Below are positions 35,186 through 44,128 of a stretch of 64,000 nt of DNA, in pieces. The stretch's first letter is position 1; each line of letters begins with the position of its first letter. The notes beneath the pieces are model-generated. The model saw nothing but the letters and a program-made list of their open reading frames with translations, did not search any database and was not told where the DNA came from. The stretch comes from JAUIIK01 sp963745675 (GTDB lineage Bacteria; Chloroflexota; Chloroflexia; Thermomicrobiales; CFX8). The stretch is taken from the NCBI GenBank assembly GCA_963745675.1, contig CAVUYM010000023.1, forward strand, positions 124,001 through 188,000, in the 5' to 3' direction. A program made the position numbers and the translations under genes.

Positions 35186-36724
35186 ATGGAGCTAACCGTT
35201 TTGCTCGCTGCTCTGATTTCTGCGGTCATTGGCGCGGTTGCGTCCGGATTAGGTACGCGATGGGCACTCTTGAATCGTTCCGATTCAAAGGTAGCTCAGG
35301 CGGAACACAGGGCGGAACGGGTCGTCGAAGAAGCAGAGACAGAGAAGCGGGAAATAGTAATTCAGGCCAAGGACGAAGCAATACGGCTGCGTGCCGAAGC
35401 CGACCGGGAAATCTCAAACAGGCGTAAAGATCTCGAACGTGTCGAGCGCCGGCTCGAACAAAAGGACGAGCAGGTAGAACGCAAAGGCGAACAGCTCGAA
35501 CGTCGCGATCAAACAATGCGCCAAGCAGAACGCAAACTGGAGCAACGCGCCGAGGAGCTCGACGGCTACGAGGCTCGCCAGGTAGAAGAACTTGAACGCA
35601 TAGCCGGGCTTTCAGATGAAGAGGCACGCGGAATTCTGCTTGAACAAGTCGAACGCGAAATGAGCGACATTCTTAGCCGGCGGGCGCGTGAACTCGACCT
35701 GGAGATGCGTTCAGAGGCTGATCATCGTTCGCGCATGATCCTCGCCACGACGCTTCAGCGCATCTCGAGTGATTATGTCTCAGAGTCGACCGTCTCCGTC
35801 GTCCAGTTGCCAAGCGATGACATGAAAGGGCGCATTATCGGTCGCGAGGGGCGCAACATCCGGGCGCTCGAACAGGCGACCGGCGTTGACCTCATTGTTG
35901 ACGATACACCGGAAGCTGTAACGCTTTCCGGCTTCGATCCGGTGCGACGTGAAGTCGCGCGGCGGGCATTGACGAAACTCATTCAGGACGGCCGGATCCA
36001 CCCGGCGCGCATTGAGGAAATCGTCAACAAGACGCGCATCGAAGTTGAGCAGATCATGCGTGAAGAAGGCGATCGCGTCGCCTACGAGGCGAATGTTCAA
36101 GGTCTGCACCCGGATCTCATCAAGCTGCTTGGACGCTTGAAATTCCGAACCAGCTACGGACAAAATGTGCTCGGCCACTCGCTGGAAGTGTCGCTGATCT
36201 CGGCGGCTTTGGCAGCCGAACTTGGCGCGGATGTAAATGTCTCGAAGACTGCAGGCCTCCTGCACGATATCGGCAAAGCCGTCGATCATGAAGTTGATGG
36301 ACCGCACGCACTCATCGGCGCCGATATCGCGCGCAGATTGGGGCGTTCGGCTCGTATCGTTCACGCGATTGCCGCTCATCACGGGGAAGAAGAACCTCAG
36401 ACAGTCGAAGCGTTCATCGTCGCGACTGCCGATAGCATCAGCGGTGCCCGCCCTGGAGCCCGACGAGAAATGGTTGAGGCTTACATAAAGCGGCTTGAAG
36501 CGCTCGAGAGCGTTGCTTGCTCGTTTGACGGAGTGGAAAAGGCCTACGCAATCCAGGCTGGGCGGGAAATTCGCATCATGGTTCAACCAGATCGAATCGA
36601 CGATATGGCTGCAAGCCGCCTCGCACTCGATGTGACGAAGCGGATCGAAGACAATCTCGATTATCCTGGTCAGATCAAAATCACGGTGATTCGTGAAACT
36701 CGTGCAATCAATTACGCACGCTAG
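35186..36724 (+). CDS. rny: Ribonuclease Y
   Basis: Membrane-bound endoribonuclease that starts bulk mRNA decay. The 512-residue protein has an N-terminal helix (residues about 4-22), a charged coiled coil (about 35-150), a KH domain with GRIIGREGRNIRALEQATGV (near residue 213), and an HD domain with GHSLEVSLISAALA and GLLHDIGKAVDHE. The ATG at 35186 has AAGGAG six bases upstream. The gene is followed by an intrinsic-terminator-like hairpin. The rny-then-spoVS order downstream also occurs in other phyla such as Deinococcus-Thermus. Confidence 0.96.
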   Translation: MELTVLLAALISAVIGAVASGLGTRWALLNRSDSKVAQAEHRAERVVEEAETEKREIVIQAKDEAIRLRAEADREISNRRKDLERVERRLEQKDEQVERKGEQLERRDQTMRQAERKLEQRAEELDGYEARQVEELERIAGLSDEEARGILLEQVEREMSDILSRRARELDLEMRSEADHRSRMILATTLQRISSDYVSESTVSVVQLPSDDMKGRIIGREGRNIRALEQATGVDLIVDDTPEAVTLSGFDPVRREVARRALTKLIQDGRIHPARIEEIVNKTRIEVEQIMREEGDRVAYEANVQGLHPDLIKLLGRLKFRTSYGQNVLGHSLEVSLISAALAAELGADVNVSKTAGLLHDIGKAVDHEVDGPHALIGADIARRLGRSARIVHAIAAHHGEEEPQTVEAFIVATADSISGARPGARREMVEAYIKRLEALESVACSFDGVEKAYAIQAGREIRIMVQPDRIDDMAASRLALDVTKRIEDNLDYPGQIKITVIRETRAINYAR

Positions 36725-36736
36725 AGGAATTTATGG

Positions 36737-36763
36737 AAGCCACGGCGACTTTCGTCGTGGCTT
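36737..36763 (+). terminator. Rho-independent-like terminator after rny
   Basis: AAGCCACGGCGA and TCGTCGTGGCTT form a 12-bp stem with one G-T pair and a three-base loop, 13 bases after the rny stop. The 3' tail is only moderately T-rich. Confidence 0.65.
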
Positions 36764-36799
36764 TCGTATAACTGCAATTTCCAGTCAATTTAGAATAAG

Positions 36800-37136
36800 T
36801 TGACCGTACGCGCTTTTCGATGGTAAGACTATCGACGATGTACACGCGCTGCCGAACCGGTAGCGCGTGACGAGTGAATGGGGACAGTGCGTTCCGGGGG
36901 GAAACTGTAACTGAGGTCAGTAGAGGAGTGAACCGACTGGCTGCGGCAAGGGTTTTATAGCCCTATTAGCGCTAGATCTCAGCCTTCAGTTGGAGCGTCG
37001 TAATTGGTCCGAGGGGGAAAGGTAGATAGACCGCAGGAAGACATATCGTCGTTCTTGAGCAACTCGCTCGATATTGTAAAGCACTTGCGCATAGCGAAAG
37101 CATGCTAGCCACACATCAGTGTTGGAGGTTATCAAC
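36800..37136 (+). other. Structured untranslated region upstream of spoVS
   Basis: A gap of 412 bases separates rny from spoVS. After the rny terminator, TTGACC at 36800 with TAAGAC 18 bases on could be a weak promoter. Then comes a strong hairpin at 36843-36869 (CACGCGCTGCC and GGTAGCGCGTG), a pairing of ACAGT (36884) with ACTGT (36904) around a GGGGGG loop, and CAGT (36918) with ACTG (36936). No ORF fits. It could be a riboswitch-like leader or a small RNA; no known class matches by eye. Confidence 0.35.
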
Positions 37137-37610
37137 GTGGATCGATTCTTCAGTAAACTTGATCTGAGAGACATAAAGATTCAGCCTGAAACGAAATTCC
37201 CGCCAACTGAAGAAGAGTATGACGACAATGGCATTGAGGAATCGTGGGAAGACGACGACGACGATTACGAAGAGATTGAAGTCGCTGCAGTTGTCGAAGA
37301 GCAGGTTGTCGTAGCGGAGCCCGCTAAAGAGAAGCGTGAATCGAACTCATCGGACGTTCTCAAAGTTTCTGCACGTTCTCGCCCAAGTGCGGTGGCCGGT
37401 GCCATCGCTGGAGTGGTTCGAGAAAACGGTCGGGCGGAAGTACAGGCGATTGGCGCTGGCGCCACGAATCAGGCCGTCAAAGCCGTCGCGATCGCACGTG
37501 ACTACTTGCGTGAAACCGACATTGAAGCGATCTGTCTTCCAGCATTCATAGACGTCACCATAGATAATGAGGATCGAACCGCGATTCGACTTATCGTCGA
37601 ACCTCGCTAA
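37137..37610 (+). CDS. spoVS: SpoVS-family protein with acidic N-terminal extension
   Basis: The C-terminal 85 residues are a SpoVS/Alba-like domain: VLKVSARSRPSAVAGAIAGV, then AEVQAIGAGATNQAVKAVAI and CLPAFIDVTIDNEDRTAI. SpoVS affects septation and sporulation in Bacillus and occurs widely in non-sporulating bacteria as a probable nucleic-acid-binding protein. About 70 extra residues precede it, with a strongly acidic run around residues 33-47 (many Asp and Glu). GTG at 37137 is preferred because GGAGG lies eight bases upstream. The PHP gene starts 11 bases after the stop. Confidence 0.9.
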   Translation: MDRFFSKLDLRDIKIQPETKFPPTEEEYDDNGIEESWEDDDDDYEEIEVAAVVEEQVVVAEPAKEKRESNSSDVLKVSARSRPSAVAGAIAGVVRENGRAEVQAIGAGATNQAVKAVAIARDYLRETDIEAICLPAFIDVTIDNEDRTAIRLIVEPR

Positions 37611-37621
37611 CCTCGCTAACT

Positions 37622-38458
37622 GTGGCCCAGCGGAACGACATAGGTGCGGACCTACATACGCACAGCACAGCATCCGACGGACTGAATACCCCCGGTGAAC
37701 TCGTAAAACTAGCGAGTTCCCGGGGCGTTTCGATTCTTGCCGTTTCCGACCACGACACGGTCAGTGGCGTGGCGGAAGCACAAAGTGTTGGTCCGGCTCA
37801 CGGCGTGACGATTATTCCCGCTGTTGAGTTCTCAGTGCGATCCTACAGAGGTCAGACTCATATCCTGGGTTATGGCATTGATATTAGCTATAGCGCGCTT
37901 ACCCGCGAACTTGAAGATCTTCGGGTAGGGCGCGAAGAGCGCGGCTTGCGCATGCTTGAGCGCCTTCGCGAGCTCGGGATCAACTTGGATGAAGAAGTTG
38001 CCGGGGCCGACCGTACCGGCGGTTCTCCAGGGCGTCCACACATTGCGCGCGAACTGGTGAAAATTGGTGCTGCTGACTCCATCCAGGATGCATTCAACCG
38101 CTATCTTGCGGTGGGACGCCCAGCATTCGTGCCACGTCGAACATTGGCCGCAGGACATGCTATTGACCTGATTCGGAGCGCAGGTGGAATTGCGGTGCTT
38201 GCCCATCCGCTGAGCGTCTACGAGTTGGAATCGGAGTTGCCATCCCTGGTGCAACAAGGACTTGCCGGTATAGAGGTCTACTACGGGGAGTATGGCAGCA
38301 GTCAACGCGATTCGCTCGCAGAATGGGCCTCGACCTACAATCTGATTGCTACCGGTGGCAGTGACTACCACGGGACGCCTGAGTCGGGCGGAAGAGTGCT
38401 AGGTTCGGTGCGCTGGCCGAACGAGGCGCTAGAAGCGTTCCTGCAAAGACTCGAGTAA
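37622..38458 (+). CDS. PHP-domain phosphoesterase
   Basis: Metal-dependent phosphatase of 278 residues. DLHTHSTASDG (residues 10-20), VSDHDTV (near 40), AVEFSV (near 65), LAHPLS (near 195) and GSDYHG (near 245) supply the PHP metal ligands. Together with the internal insertion (GRPHIARELV), the layout matches RNase AM/3',5'-nucleoside bisphosphate phosphatase-like proteins, which degrade 5'-ends of small RNAs or pAp. It sits just behind rny and spoVS, which suits a part in RNA turnover. GTG start; gap of 11 bases. Confidence 0.85.
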   Translation: MAQRNDIGADLHTHSTASDGLNTPGELVKLASSRGVSILAVSDHDTVSGVAEAQSVGPAHGVTIIPAVEFSVRSYRGQTHILGYGIDISYSALTRELEDLRVGREERGLRMLERLRELGINLDEEVAGADRTGGSPGRPHIARELVKIGAADSIQDAFNRYLAVGRPAFVPRRTLAAGHAIDLIRSAGGIAVLAHPLSVYELESELPSLVQQGLAGIEVYYGEYGSSQRDSLAEWASTYNLIATGGSDYHGTPESGGRVLGSVRWPNEALEAFLQRLE

Positions 38459-38588
38459 GATTCTGGTTGCACGATTGATTTGCATTATTTTGGATAAACG
38501 CTAGAACGCAGACGGGGGTGTTCCGGGACGTAGCCTAACGCAGGTTCAGTCACTGCTGTGACAGATTGCATGTTCCCCGGTATTAACT

Positions 38589-39665
38589 ATGCTCAGTGAC
38601 GATTCCCGCCAGATAGCCCGTTCGACGTCCGCACGTTTGCTGCGGTATTTTGGGCTTCTCGTTGGTGCATTTATTGGTTGGCAACTGGGTGCCCGATTTG
38701 CTGGTGGAGAGGACGCCAACGCGTGGGGGCCGATGGCCCTATTTGGCGCGGCGGTCGGTGGAGGTGTCTTCTTCATCTCAGCTCCTTATCTCGTTCTAGC
38801 GACCGTTGGCGGACTGCGCCGAAAGTTTTCATCCGTTCCCGCGATTGATATTGTGGCTGCCGGGATAGGGCTCGTTGTCGGTGGTATTGTGTCGTCTCTC
38901 CTGGCGTTTCCCGTTTCGCTGCTTCCGGACCCCTATGGACAAGTGCTGCCATTCGTCGTCGCTCTCGTCGCCTGTTTCCTCAGCGTCTTCGTCGTGGTCC
39001 TCCGGAAGGATGATCTGAGTTCGCTGGTTTTTCGAAACGCAAGTCGAGCAACAGTAACGGACAAACTGTTGCTCGATACGAGCGTCATCATCGATGGGCG
39101 CGTGCTTGAGCTCATGCGGACTGGTGTGGTTACCGTGCCGCTGGCCGTGCCCGGCTTCGTTCTACGTGAATTGCAAGGTATCGCCGATTCATCGGATCCG
39201 AATCGGAAAGTCCGGGGACGCAGAGGGCTCGACATCCTTGAACGGTTGCAGCGGGAGGATGTTGCAGACCTCGAAATCGTAGAGGTTGACGTGGACGAAG
39301 AAACGACCGTTGACAACAAGCTGATCCGCCTGGCTGCGCTGTCGCACTACCGTGTATTTACTGGTGACCAGAATCTCGAGAAGGTCGCAAGAGTGCAAGG
39401 AGTCCAGGTCGTTAACATTAACGCCCTGGCTCAGGCCTTGCGGCCGCCGGTCAACGCCGGTGAAGAGTTGGAACTTGAGATTGTGCAACCGGGTCGAGAA
39501 TCCGGACAGGGCATCGGCTTTCTCGACGACGGAACCCTCGTTGTCGTGGAAGACGGCAAGGCACTCGTTGGTGAAGCAGTACGTGTTGTCGTAACCCGCA
39601 CACTGCAAACGGGTACTGGTCGCATGGCATTTGCCCAGATAAAGAGCGAAGAGGTCATGGCTTGA
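38589..39665 (+). CDS. PIN-TRAM membrane protein (YacL family)
   Basis: Protein of 358 residues with about four N-terminal helices (first LLRYFGLLVGAFIGWQLGAR). A PIN-like nuclease domain follows with LLDTSVIIDGRVLELM near residue 158 and further acidic residues (DNKLIRLAALSHYRVFTGDQ). A C-terminal TRAM domain contains VVVEDGKALVGEAVRVVVTR. The family is predicted to cleave or bind RNA at the membrane. As in Bacillus (yacL then ispD and ispF), it directly precedes ispD and ispF; the next start overlaps the stop by four bases. Confidence 0.9.
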   Translation: MLSDDSRQIARSTSARLLRYFGLLVGAFIGWQLGARFAGGEDANAWGPMALFGAAVGGGVFFISAPYLVLATVGGLRRKFSSVPAIDIVAAGIGLVVGGIVSSLLAFPVSLLPDPYGQVLPFVVALVACFLSVFVVVLRKDDLSSLVFRNASRATVTDKLLLDTSVIIDGRVLELMRTGVVTVPLAVPGFVLRELQGIADSSDPNRKVRGRRGLDILERLQREDVADLEIVEVDVDEETTVDNKLIRLAALSHYRVFTGDQNLEKVARVQGVQVVNINALAQALRPPVNAGEELELEIVQPGRESGQGIGFLDDGTLVVVEDGKALVGEAVRVVVTRTLQTGTGRMAFAQIKSEEVMA

Positions 39666-40363
39666 CGTCCGATGGGACCTCCATCTGGGGTGTTGTCATT
39701 GTCGCGGCGGGCCAAGGGCAGCGATTTGGGTTCGGCGACAAGATCCTGATGCCCCTTCATGGCCGTCCCATAATTTGCTGGTCTGTCGCCGCGATCGCCG
39801 CAACTGGCATATTCCAGGAGATCGCCGTCGTGACGGGCTCGCACAATCGGGACGACATTCGAGATTCCATTTGTCAGCATTTCCCTGAGCTGAGCATTCG
39901 ATTCTGCATCGGCGGCCAGACACGTAGCGCGTCCGTGCGATTGGGTCTTGAGGCGCTGCCCGATGAAATTTCTCATGTTGCGATACATGATGGTGCTCGA
40001 CCGCTGGCGTCTGCCGCGCTTATCCGCCAGGTGGTTGAGGTAGCAGAGCGAGACGGGGCGGCTATTCCCTGCGTCAAGCCCACAAGCTCTATGGGTGTTC
40101 GAAGCACGAACTGCGACGGTATGGTGGGGTTGTTGAACCGCGACAGGATCGTCGAACTGCAAACTCCCCAGGCAGCCACGCGTGCAGCCCTTCAGGATGC
40201 GCTCGCCCGATGTCCGAATGAGACGGATGAGAGTTCTGCGCTGTTCAAATCTGGATACCAGGTTACGTGTGTCCCGGGTGAACGCTCGAATATCAAGATC
40301 ACGCAAGTGGAAGATCTCGCCATCGCAAGCGCGCTCTCTCTGAACATTAGCGAGACCATATAG
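39662..40363 (+). CDS. ispD: 2-C-methyl-D-erythritol 4-phosphate cytidylyltransferase
   Basis: Third step of the MEP isoprenoid pathway: MEP plus CTP gives CDP-ME. The 233-residue protein starts from TTG, with VVIVAAGQGQRFGFGDKILM as the nucleotide-binding loop, VAIHDGARPLASAALIRQVV near residue 102, and VELQTPQAATRAALQDAL near 160. CVPGERSNIKITQVEDLAIA matches the C-terminal signature. It overlaps the PIN-TRAM gene by four bases and ispF by one, showing an operon. Confidence 0.93.
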   Translation: MTSDGTSIWGVVIVAAGQGQRFGFGDKILMPLHGRPIICWSVAAIAATGIFQEIAVVTGSHNRDDIRDSICQHFPELSIRFCIGGQTRSASVRLGLEALPDEISHVAIHDGARPLASAALIRQVVEVAERDGAAIPCVKPTSSMGVRSTNCDGMVGLLNRDRIVELQTPQAATRAALQDALARCPNETDESSALFKSGYQVTCVPGERSNIKITQVEDLAIASALSLNISETI

Positions 40364-40842
40364 TGCGTATCGGGCAAGGCTACGATATTCACGCTTTTGA
40401 CAATGATCCGAATCGCCCGCTGGTACTGTGTGGAGTAAATTTTCCTGGTGAACAGGGGTTGAAAGGCCATTCGGATGCTGATGTGGCCCTGCACGCGCTC
40501 TGCGACGCGTTGCTTGGGGCACATGCACTAGGAGACATCGGCGACTATTTTCCTCCCGGTGAACCTGAATGGTTGAACGCCAATAGCATTGATCTGCTCC
40601 GCGCTGTACGAGAGCTTCTGCCCGCTGGCATCAGAATTGAGAATGTCGACGTGACAATTGTCGCGGAGCGTCCGCGAATTTCGCCGCGCAGGGCTGAGAT
40701 GCGGGTGGCAATTTCAAAAGCGATTGGGATCACGGTCGATAGGGTGAGTGTGAAAGCGACGACAAATGAAAAGCTCGGAACGCTCGGGCGGGGAGAAGGC
40801 ATTGCCGCTCTTGCAACCGTGCTGACGGTTGATGCGGCGTGA
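40363..40842 (+). CDS. ispF: 2-C-methyl-D-erythritol 2,4-cyclodiphosphate synthase
   Basis: Fifth step of the MEP pathway, forming the cyclic diphosphate. The protein has 159 residues: RIGQGYDIHAF (metal Asp and His, residues 2-12), KGHSDADVALHALCDALLGA near residue 34, GDIGDYFPP near 57, and KATTNEKLGTLGRGEGIAAL near the end. All zinc and active-site positions look intact. GTG start overlapping the ispD stop by one base. The intervening enzyme IspE is not in the window. Confidence 0.95.
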   Translation: MRIGQGYDIHAFDNDPNRPLVLCGVNFPGEQGLKGHSDADVALHALCDALLGAHALGDIGDYFPPGEPEWLNANSIDLLRAVRELLPAGIRIENVDVTIVAERPRISPRRAEMRVAISKAIGITVDRVSVKATTNEKLGTLGRGEGIAALATVLTVDAA

Positions 40843-41291
40843 GAGTTTTGCTTCAACGCGTTAGTCGGGCATCGGTTTCGGTCGATGGCGAAATTGTGGG
40901 CGCAATTGGGAAGGGGCTGTTGTTACTCGTCGGCATTGGCCACGCTGATCGGGATACCGATGTCTCCTTTGTCGTCCAAAAGATCGCGAATCTCAGGATC
41001 TTCTCGGATGAGAACGGGCGCATGAACTTGTCGTTGCTCGACGTTGGGGCCGATCTCCTTATCGTTTCGCAATTTACTCTGTACGCAAACATGCGAAAGG
41101 GCCGCCGCCCTTCGTTTGTGGACGCGGCGGGGCCTGACGAAGCTACTTCCTTGCTTGAATCCCTTGTTGTGGAATTTAGACAGCTTGGAATAGACGTCGA
41201 GCAAGGACGATTTGGCGCGCATATGGATGTCGAACTAGTAAATGACGGCCCGGTGACAATCTGGTTGGACACAGCAGATTTCCTTGATTAG
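40839..41291 (+). CDS. dtd: D-aminoacyl-tRNA deacylase
   Basis: Removes D-amino acids (and glycine from mischarged tRNA-Ala) from tRNA. The 150-residue protein has LLQRVSRASVSVDGEIVGAI at the start, the catalytic SQFTLYANMRKGRRPSF motif near residue 77, and NDGPVTIWLDT near the C-terminus carrying the cross-subunit Gly-Pro. GTG start overlaps the ispF stop by four bases, so it is the last gene of the yacL-ispD-ispF-dtd operon. Confidence 0.95.
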   Translation: MRVLLQRVSRASVSVDGEIVGAIGKGLLLLVGIGHADRDTDVSFVVQKIANLRIFSDENGRMNLSLLDVGADLLIVSQFTLYANMRKGRRPSFVDAAGPDEATSLLESLVVEFRQLGIDVEQGRFGAHMDVELVNDGPVTIWLDTADFLD

Positions 41292-41452
41292 TGCTGTGAA
41301 ACCGTAAGCGCTCGTTCGTTACTTCTTGGCTACAGGTTAGCGAAAATCGCTATGTTATATTCCAGACTGACGGGCGTAATGACGCGAAATATTCGATCGA
41401 CTTTGCGCACGAAGACGTCGAAATAGGATCACGGCATCAGGAGGATCAGTAG

Positions 41453-42268
41453 GTGGCTGCTTCCCCATTCGAACGACAAGTCGTCGAAAGTGACGCGGCA
41501 GACGAGCACTCGCCGTCGACGCCAAGACTGGCTGAGGGACCTCAGCAGTATCCGCCGTCGCCAAGTTTTTTAGAAAACGATCGCCCGAAAGTCCGGTTGG
41601 TTGAACTCCCGGCCTGGTTGCAGTCGTTCGCTTCGTCAGTAGGTGAGCCATCAGAGTTTGACGCTCCAGCGAGTCCGGAGCCTGCATCGCCCGAGCAACT
41701 CGTGCGAGCTTCTGATCACTCTACCCAGAGCGAGCCAAAACATGAGGAGAAGTCCTCACGCCCCAAGTCGTCTAACGTTGGCGCGGATTTCATTAGCGAA
41801 GATGACTTGCCAGAGTGGCTTCGAGCGATTGCTCCAGACGATTCCGCCGAAAACTCGATGGAAGTATTTGTGATCGATCGCGGAGACGAAGAAGGCGAAC
41901 AAATTACAGTACCGAATATTACTCGTGCCTGGTCGACGTCGAAAGATTCGAGAGGCGTCGATGAAACGACTTCTCTATTTGCGCTGGTTGCAAGTCAGAC
42001 GACGCACACAGCGCTGCCAGATCAAGGTTCGACGTCCGCAAAGCAACAGGCCAGAGCACGTAGTGCGGCCGGATCTACTGACCAAGTCGCCGCGTACGGT
42101 TCAGACCGGCCACCAGACGAGCACTCTTCGATCGAGATGCCTTCGCCCACAAAACAAGAGGCTTCGGTAGACGAAAAGCAATTTGCGATTCCGATTCTGC
42201 CTGTTGTCATTGGTGGAATCATCTTGTTGATTCTGTTGAGCGTCGCGGCCTACATGTTCATTTTATGA
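41453..42268 (+). CDS. C-tail-anchored low-complexity protein with PxWL motifs
   Basis: Protein of 271 residues with no recognised domain. It is rich in Ser, Asp, Glu, Pro and Ala, likely disordered, and ends in one hydrophobic helix (PVVIGGIILLILLSVAAYMF) with no basic tail. Two short conserved-looking motifs occur, ELPAWLQSF near residue 52 and DLPEWLRAI near 118. Similar PxWL repeats are common in uncharacterised Chloroflexota proteins (from memory). GTG start at 41453. It precedes the MutL-like gene by 58 bases and is perhaps a membrane partner of that set. Confidence 0.6.
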   Translation: MAASPFERQVVESDAADEHSPSTPRLAEGPQQYPPSPSFLENDRPKVRLVELPAWLQSFASSVGEPSEFDAPASPEPASPEQLVRASDHSTQSEPKHEEKSSRPKSSNVGADFISEDDLPEWLRAIAPDDSAENSMEVFVIDRGDEEGEQITVPNITRAWSTSKDSRGVDETTSLFALVASQTTHTALPDQGSTSAKQQARARSAAGSTDQVAAYGSDRPPDEHSSIEMPSPTKQEASVDEKQFAIPILPVVIGGIILLILLSVAAYMFIL

Positions 42269-42326
42269 TGAGTTTGTCAGGACTTATTCGTTCAAAGTTA
42301 CTGAGTAATCGACGCTTCACCGCGAT

Positions 42327-44090
42327 GTGATCGGGGGTCAAGTGGTCACGCATAGAAATGCAGAAGCTACAACCGGGCTAGAAGATAGTTCGATTGCCGG
42401 AGCTCGAGAGGTGGCAGATGCTGGGGCATCGCTGGTAGTTGACGTTGACGCCAAAACGGTTCGCGGAGTCGTTTTCGAATCTGTTGAAGGTAAATCGCGA
42501 TTTGTCGCCTCGGCCCAGGTCGTGTCCACCCTTGGCCCTCCAATTGGGGATGTATCTGTCGCAGTGAGAGAGGTTGTGTCGATCCTCGAGGAGCAGACCG
42601 GTATCAAACTCAGCGCCGATTCGACTTCGGACTCTCACCTCGGCCCCTTCGCAATTACCGGCTATCCGGTTACGCCATTGAGTGTCGCTATCGTGCCGAC
42701 TGGGCACCAGCCTCTCACTCAGGTGCTCGCAGCGACGGGACGAGCGACTGCATCGACCGTCCATGTACTGGCTGATGTCGTACGAACAGACGATGGCGTA
42801 CTTTCGTCAACGCTTCTCGAGGGCCAATTGCGCGGCATCCGTCCTGATATTGTCGTCTTGCTTGAAGGCGACCGGGCACAATCCGAATGGGCGTCAGCAG
42901 TTGGGACATTTGGAACGCTGATCGACGATAACGCTATCGATCAGCTCATTGTCCTCGCCTCAGAGGAATTCCAGCAGTATCTCATTCAAACTCTCGGCGA
43001 TCGTGCGAACATGACCGGACTCGACCCGAATCAATATGAGGCGCATGAAGTAGCGATGGCGCTCGAAACCGAGCTCATCGACCTCTACGAGCAACGCGTC
43101 GCCGCGACAACTCGAACGGGTATCGATCGCAAACTAAAGTTTGTCAATCGTTTGCGTGGCGGTGATCTCGCGACCCGCTACATCGCCCGACGGCTCGAAC
43201 GTAGCATCGTGTCAGTGGATGTGTCTTCTGGCATCGCGATTAATTGGTCGACGTTGCACACCGGCGGCTCGATTGCACGGCCCGATCTCGATGTTCATGG
43301 AAATGTCCGAAACCTCTTTGGCCCAGGTCTTGACTCGGTACGTTCAATCTTGCCCTTCGATCAGTCCCTGGAGGACCTTGCAAATTGGATTCTCAACCGC
43401 GCATCACGGCCGCGGGTTGAATCCGCGCTATGGACCGACCAGGTAATCGAAAGCGCCTTGCTGTCAACCATCGTGAGGCGAGCCTGGAGCGACCTTGCCG
43501 GCATTGCAAGCGACCAGATCGATCTGATTGTTGCCGGTGCCGGGTTCTGCTTTGAAGGTGATCCGGTACTCGGGGTACTAGCTCTGCTAAATGGCTTTCA
43601 GCCGGCTCCGCTTGGCGGATTCGTCCAAATTCTGCTGGATCCGGACGGCTTGCTGTGGGCTGCGGGAGCAATCGGAGAAATGGCACCGGCTGTCGCGGCG
43701 GATGCGATTGAAAATGACCTGTTGACGCCGGCTGCGACAGTTTTGGTCGTTGAAGGTGGTGGTGCTGAAGGGCAGACAGCCGTTTCCGGCAAGCTCACCT
43801 ATGAAGATGGTGAGGCGGTTGACTTCTCGGTTGCTTATGGCTCTATGCACCGACTGCCGCTCGGGGACGGAGATCGAGCGACGCTTGTCATCACCTGTGA
43901 ACCTGGTTTTGCGGTAGGCGGCAGTAACCCCGGCGAGCAAATGCAATTTGGCCCCGACGATGGATTTCAGGGTGGCGAAGTAGGCGTCATTATCGACGCA
44001 CGGGGTCGACCTATGGCTGAGTTTTCTGAGGATTCAGCCGCTCGCGACGCTGTGCGCAAATGGTACGCCGATCTCGACATTGATCTTTAG
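42327..44090 (+). CDS. MutL-like ASKHA-fold protein (glutamate mutase L family)
   Basis: Protein of 587 residues of the GlmL/MutL family, an actin-like ATPase-fold group named from clostridial glutamate mutase loci (unrelated to mismatch-repair MutL). SLVVDVDAKTVRGVVFESVE near residue 35 fits the first phosphate loop, SIVSVDVSSGIAINWSTLHT near 292 the second, and VIVAGAGFCFEGDPVLGVL near 395 an adenosine-type motif. No glutamate mutase subunits (GlmS/GlmE) or B12 enzymes are nearby, so the clostridial role probably does not apply. The GTG at 42327 is assumed. The next gene starts 38 bases on. Confidence 0.8.
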   Translation: MIGGQVVTHRNAEATTGLEDSSIAGAREVADAGASLVVDVDAKTVRGVVFESVEGKSRFVASAQVVSTLGPPIGDVSVAVREVVSILEEQTGIKLSADSTSDSHLGPFAITGYPVTPLSVAIVPTGHQPLTQVLAATGRATASTVHVLADVVRTDDGVLSSTLLEGQLRGIRPDIVVLLEGDRAQSEWASAVGTFGTLIDDNAIDQLIVLASEEFQQYLIQTLGDRANMTGLDPNQYEAHEVAMALETELIDLYEQRVAATTRTGIDRKLKFVNRLRGGDLATRYIARRLERSIVSVDVSSGIAINWSTLHTGGSIARPDLDVHGNVRNLFGPGLDSVRSILPFDQSLEDLANWILNRASRPRVESALWTDQVIESALLSTIVRRAWSDLAGIASDQIDLIVAGAGFCFEGDPVLGVLALLNGFQPAPLGGFVQILLDPDGLLWAAGAIGEMAPAVAADAIENDLLTPAATVLVVEGGGAEGQTAVSGKLTYEDGEAVDFSVAYGSMHRLPLGDGDRATLVITCEPGFAVGGSNPGEQMQFGPDDGFQGGEVGVIIDARGRPMAEFSEDSAARDAVRKWYADLDIDL

Positions 44091-44128
44091 TTGCCGACGG
44101 ATAAAGAGCCTCTGGAGGTGAACCTAAC

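Noticed and set aside
39431..40528. Open frame of 365 codons on the minus strand
   Set aside because: Antisense to the PIN-TRAM gene, ispD and ispF, all intact and recognisable.
42327..44090. Reading the MutL-like protein as mismatch-repair MutL because mutS is in the window
   Set aside because: It lacks the GHKL ATPase motifs of mismatch-repair MutL and has the actin-like ATPase-fold pattern of the GlmL family.
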